From Bordetella parapertussis (GTDB lineage Bacteria; Pseudomonadota; Gammaproteobacteria; Burkholderiales; SG8-41): a DNA stretch of 40,837 nt. Below are positions 39,466 through 40,837 of the stretch, piece by piece. Numbering within the stretch: the first letter of the stretch is position 1; each line of letters starts with the position of its first letter. Made by a program: the position numbers and the translations under genes. The stretch lies in the NCBI GenBank assembly GCA_945864585.1, contig CAMBCF010000038.1, positions 1 through 40,837 on the forward strand. The letters run 5' to 3'. The notes beneath the pieces are model-generated. The model searched no databases and was not told the origin of the DNA. It was given only the letters and a program-made list of their open reading frames with translations.

Positions 39466-40837
39466 TGACAAATTCCGTACGCGCCCTGCGAGGCATGGCG
39501 GTAGCGCCGCACGCATCGGCATCGCAATCCGCGCTTGCGGTGCTGCGCGAAGGCGGTAATGCGCTGGAAGCGATGATTGCCGCGGCAGCAACCATCGCGG
39601 TGGTCTATCCGCACATGAATTCCATCGGCGGCGATTCGTTCTGGCTGATGCATGTACCGGCAGACGTACACGGAACATACGCGCCGGGTGCGATCGATGC
39701 GTGCGGTGCGGCGGCGCACGCGGCTACTATTGACTGGTATCGCGAGCGCGGCATTGCCGGGACCATACCGTTTCGCGGCGGTGTGGCGGCGAACACCGTG
39801 GCGGGAACGATTTCGGGCTGGGGCGCCGCGCACATGCTATCGTGCCGCGCGCTGGGCGGGCGGCTGCCGCTGTCGCGGTTGCTGGAAGACGCCATTTATT
39901 ATGCCGAACACGGTATCGTGGTCACGCGCAGTCAGGCGGCAACGACTTCGAGCAAACTCGCGGAGCTGCTGGCGCAGCCCGGCTTTGCGCGCACCTTTTT
40001 GCAGCACGAGGCCGCACCGCAAGCAGGCAGCCTGTTCACGCAACCGCGTATGGCGGCAACGCTGAAACGCATTGCACGCAAGGGCGCAGACGATTTTTAT
40101 CGCGGCGAACTGGCGCGTTCGATGGCGCGTGATCTGGCGCACAGCGGCAGCCCGCTGACGCTCACGGATTTAGAAGCGCATCGCGCGCAACTGGTCGATC
40201 CACTGTCGCTTGCGCACAGCACCGGCACGCTCTACAACCTGCCGCCGCCAACGCAAGGCGTGGTGTCGCTGCTGATACTCGGCATCCTCGATGAACTCGG
40301 CATCGCTGCTGCGGCCCCTGCCAGCGCCGATTACGTGCACCTGTGCGTGGAGGCAACCAAGCAGGCGTTCCAGGTGCGAGATCGCTGTGTAACTGATCCT
40401 GCGTATATGAGCGTCACGCCGCAATCGCTGCTCATGCGCGGGCATGTGCGCGAACTCGCCGCGAGCATCGACCGCCATAGCGCCGCACCGTGGGGCGCGG
40501 GAACAGGGCCGGGCGACACGGTGTGGATGGGCGTGATCGATGGCGCAGGGCGCGCGGTGAGCTTTATTCAAAGCCTGTACCACGAGTTTGGCGCGGGGAT
40601 AGTGCTCGATGAAAGCGGCGTCAACTGGCAAAATCGCGGTTGCAGCTTTTCGTTAAAAAACGATAGCTTAAATGTATTGCGGCCAGGACGAAAACCGTTC
40701 CACACGCTCAATCCTGCGCTGGCGCAATTGCACGATGGGCGCGTGATGGTCTACGGCGCCATGGGCGGTGACGGCCAGCCGCAGACGCAAAGCGCTATTT
40801 TTACACGCGTGGTGGCGCAGGGCATGGACGCGCAGGC
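39465..40837 (+). CDS. Gamma-glutamyltransferase family protein (3' partial)
   Basis: Frame open to the window end: 457 codons of a family usually 520-550 residues. Gamma-glutamyltransferases are Ntn-hydrolases that self-cleave before a catalytic Thr, here Thr352 in GPGDTVWMGVIDGAGRAVSFIQS. Other marks are LREGGNALEAMIAAAATIAVVYPHMNSIGGD near the N-terminus, PPPTQGV before the cleavage site, LYHEFGAGIV, and GAMGGDGQPQTQ near the end. GDTVW replaces the usual TTH, as in the YwrD-like branch, whose substrate is poorly known. No signal peptide is seen, so it may be cytoplasmic. Its start codon lies in a hairpin. Confidence 0.9.
   Translation, partial: MTNSVRALRGMAVAPHASASQSALAVLREGGNALEAMIAAAATIAVVYPHMNSIGGDSFWLMHVPADVHGTYAPGAIDACGAAAHAATIDWYRERGIAGTIPFRGGVAANTVAGTISGWGAAHMLSCRALGGRLPLSRLLEDAIYYAEHGIVVTRSQAATTSSKLAELLAQPGFARTFLQHEAAPQAGSLFTQPRMAATLKRIARKGADDFYRGELARSMARDLAHSGSPLTLTDLEAHRAQLVDPLSLAHSTGTLYNLPPPTQGVVSLLILGILDELGIAAAAPASADYVHLCVEATKQAFQVRDRCVTDPAYMSVTPQSLLMRGHVRELAASIDRHSAAPWGAGTGPGDTVWMGVIDGAGRAVSFIQSLYHEFGAGIVLDESGVNWQNRGCSFSLKNDSLNVLRPGRKPFHTLNPALAQLHDGRVMVYGAMGGDGQPQTQSAIFTRVVAQGMDAQ

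Noticed and set aside
1-40837. tRNA, rRNA, transposase or phage genes
   Set aside because: None recognised by eye. A structural RNA search would be needed to exclude small RNAs.

Overview
The window looks like a chromosomal segment of a GC-rich betaproteobacterium, probably in or near the Burkholderiales. Four things point there. There is a housekeeping block of NUDIX hydrolase, patatin-like protein, CobD/CbiB-family protein, rsgA, pterin dehydratase, M48 protease and orn. The thiolase is BktB-like. TRAP and (decayed) Bug-type receptors for organic acids are present. EI24 and DUF6494 proteins complete the picture. No rRNA, tRNA, CRISPR array, phage or transposase gene was seen.

Layout. 1-4.4 kb (+): the 3' end of lutB, an mmsA-type dehydrogenase, a frameshifted secreted-protein relic, lutC and a small exported protein. 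4.4-9.2 kb (-): a TRAP transporter operon (receptor, terminator, small and large permeases) running into an amidase and a 55-residue membrane protein too short for ordinary gene calling. 9.2-12.0 kb: a gene graveyard in which pieces of a TRAP receptor, an MFS transporter, a 3-hydroxyisobutyrate-dehydrogenase-like enzyme and a Bug receptor surround one intact 2-hydroxyacid dehydrogenase. 12.0-15.8 kb (-): a 1273-residue Ala/Glu/Gln/Arg coiled-coil protein with a C-terminal membrane anchor. 16.0-21.5 kb (-): an RND pump, its lipoprotein adaptor and an alpha/beta hydrolase.

21.8-28.4 kb is the conserved housekeeping block. 28.5-34.6 kb holds a small hypothetical gene, DUF6494, pgi, an EI24 membrane protein, bktB and a GT39-like glycosyltransferase. 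34.8-38.6 kb (+) is a cyanate-use operon: a Tat-exported receptor, permease, ATPase and cyanase, behind a good sigma-54 -24/-12 promoter. It is followed by a DJ-1/PfpI gene broken by an in-frame TAG and by a gamma-glutamyltransferase-family gene that runs off the window. This right-hand part reads as a nitrogen-scavenging neighbourhood.

The most unusual feature is a dispersed family of eight intergenic elements. Their arms are short tandem repeats (period 7, 8, 9 or 10 bp), usually inverted around a centre. Most start at, or contain, the stop codon of the neighbouring gene; two share a 49-bp core ending in GGTACC. One lies inside the cyanate operon between receptor and permease, and one supplies the last codons of two converging genes.
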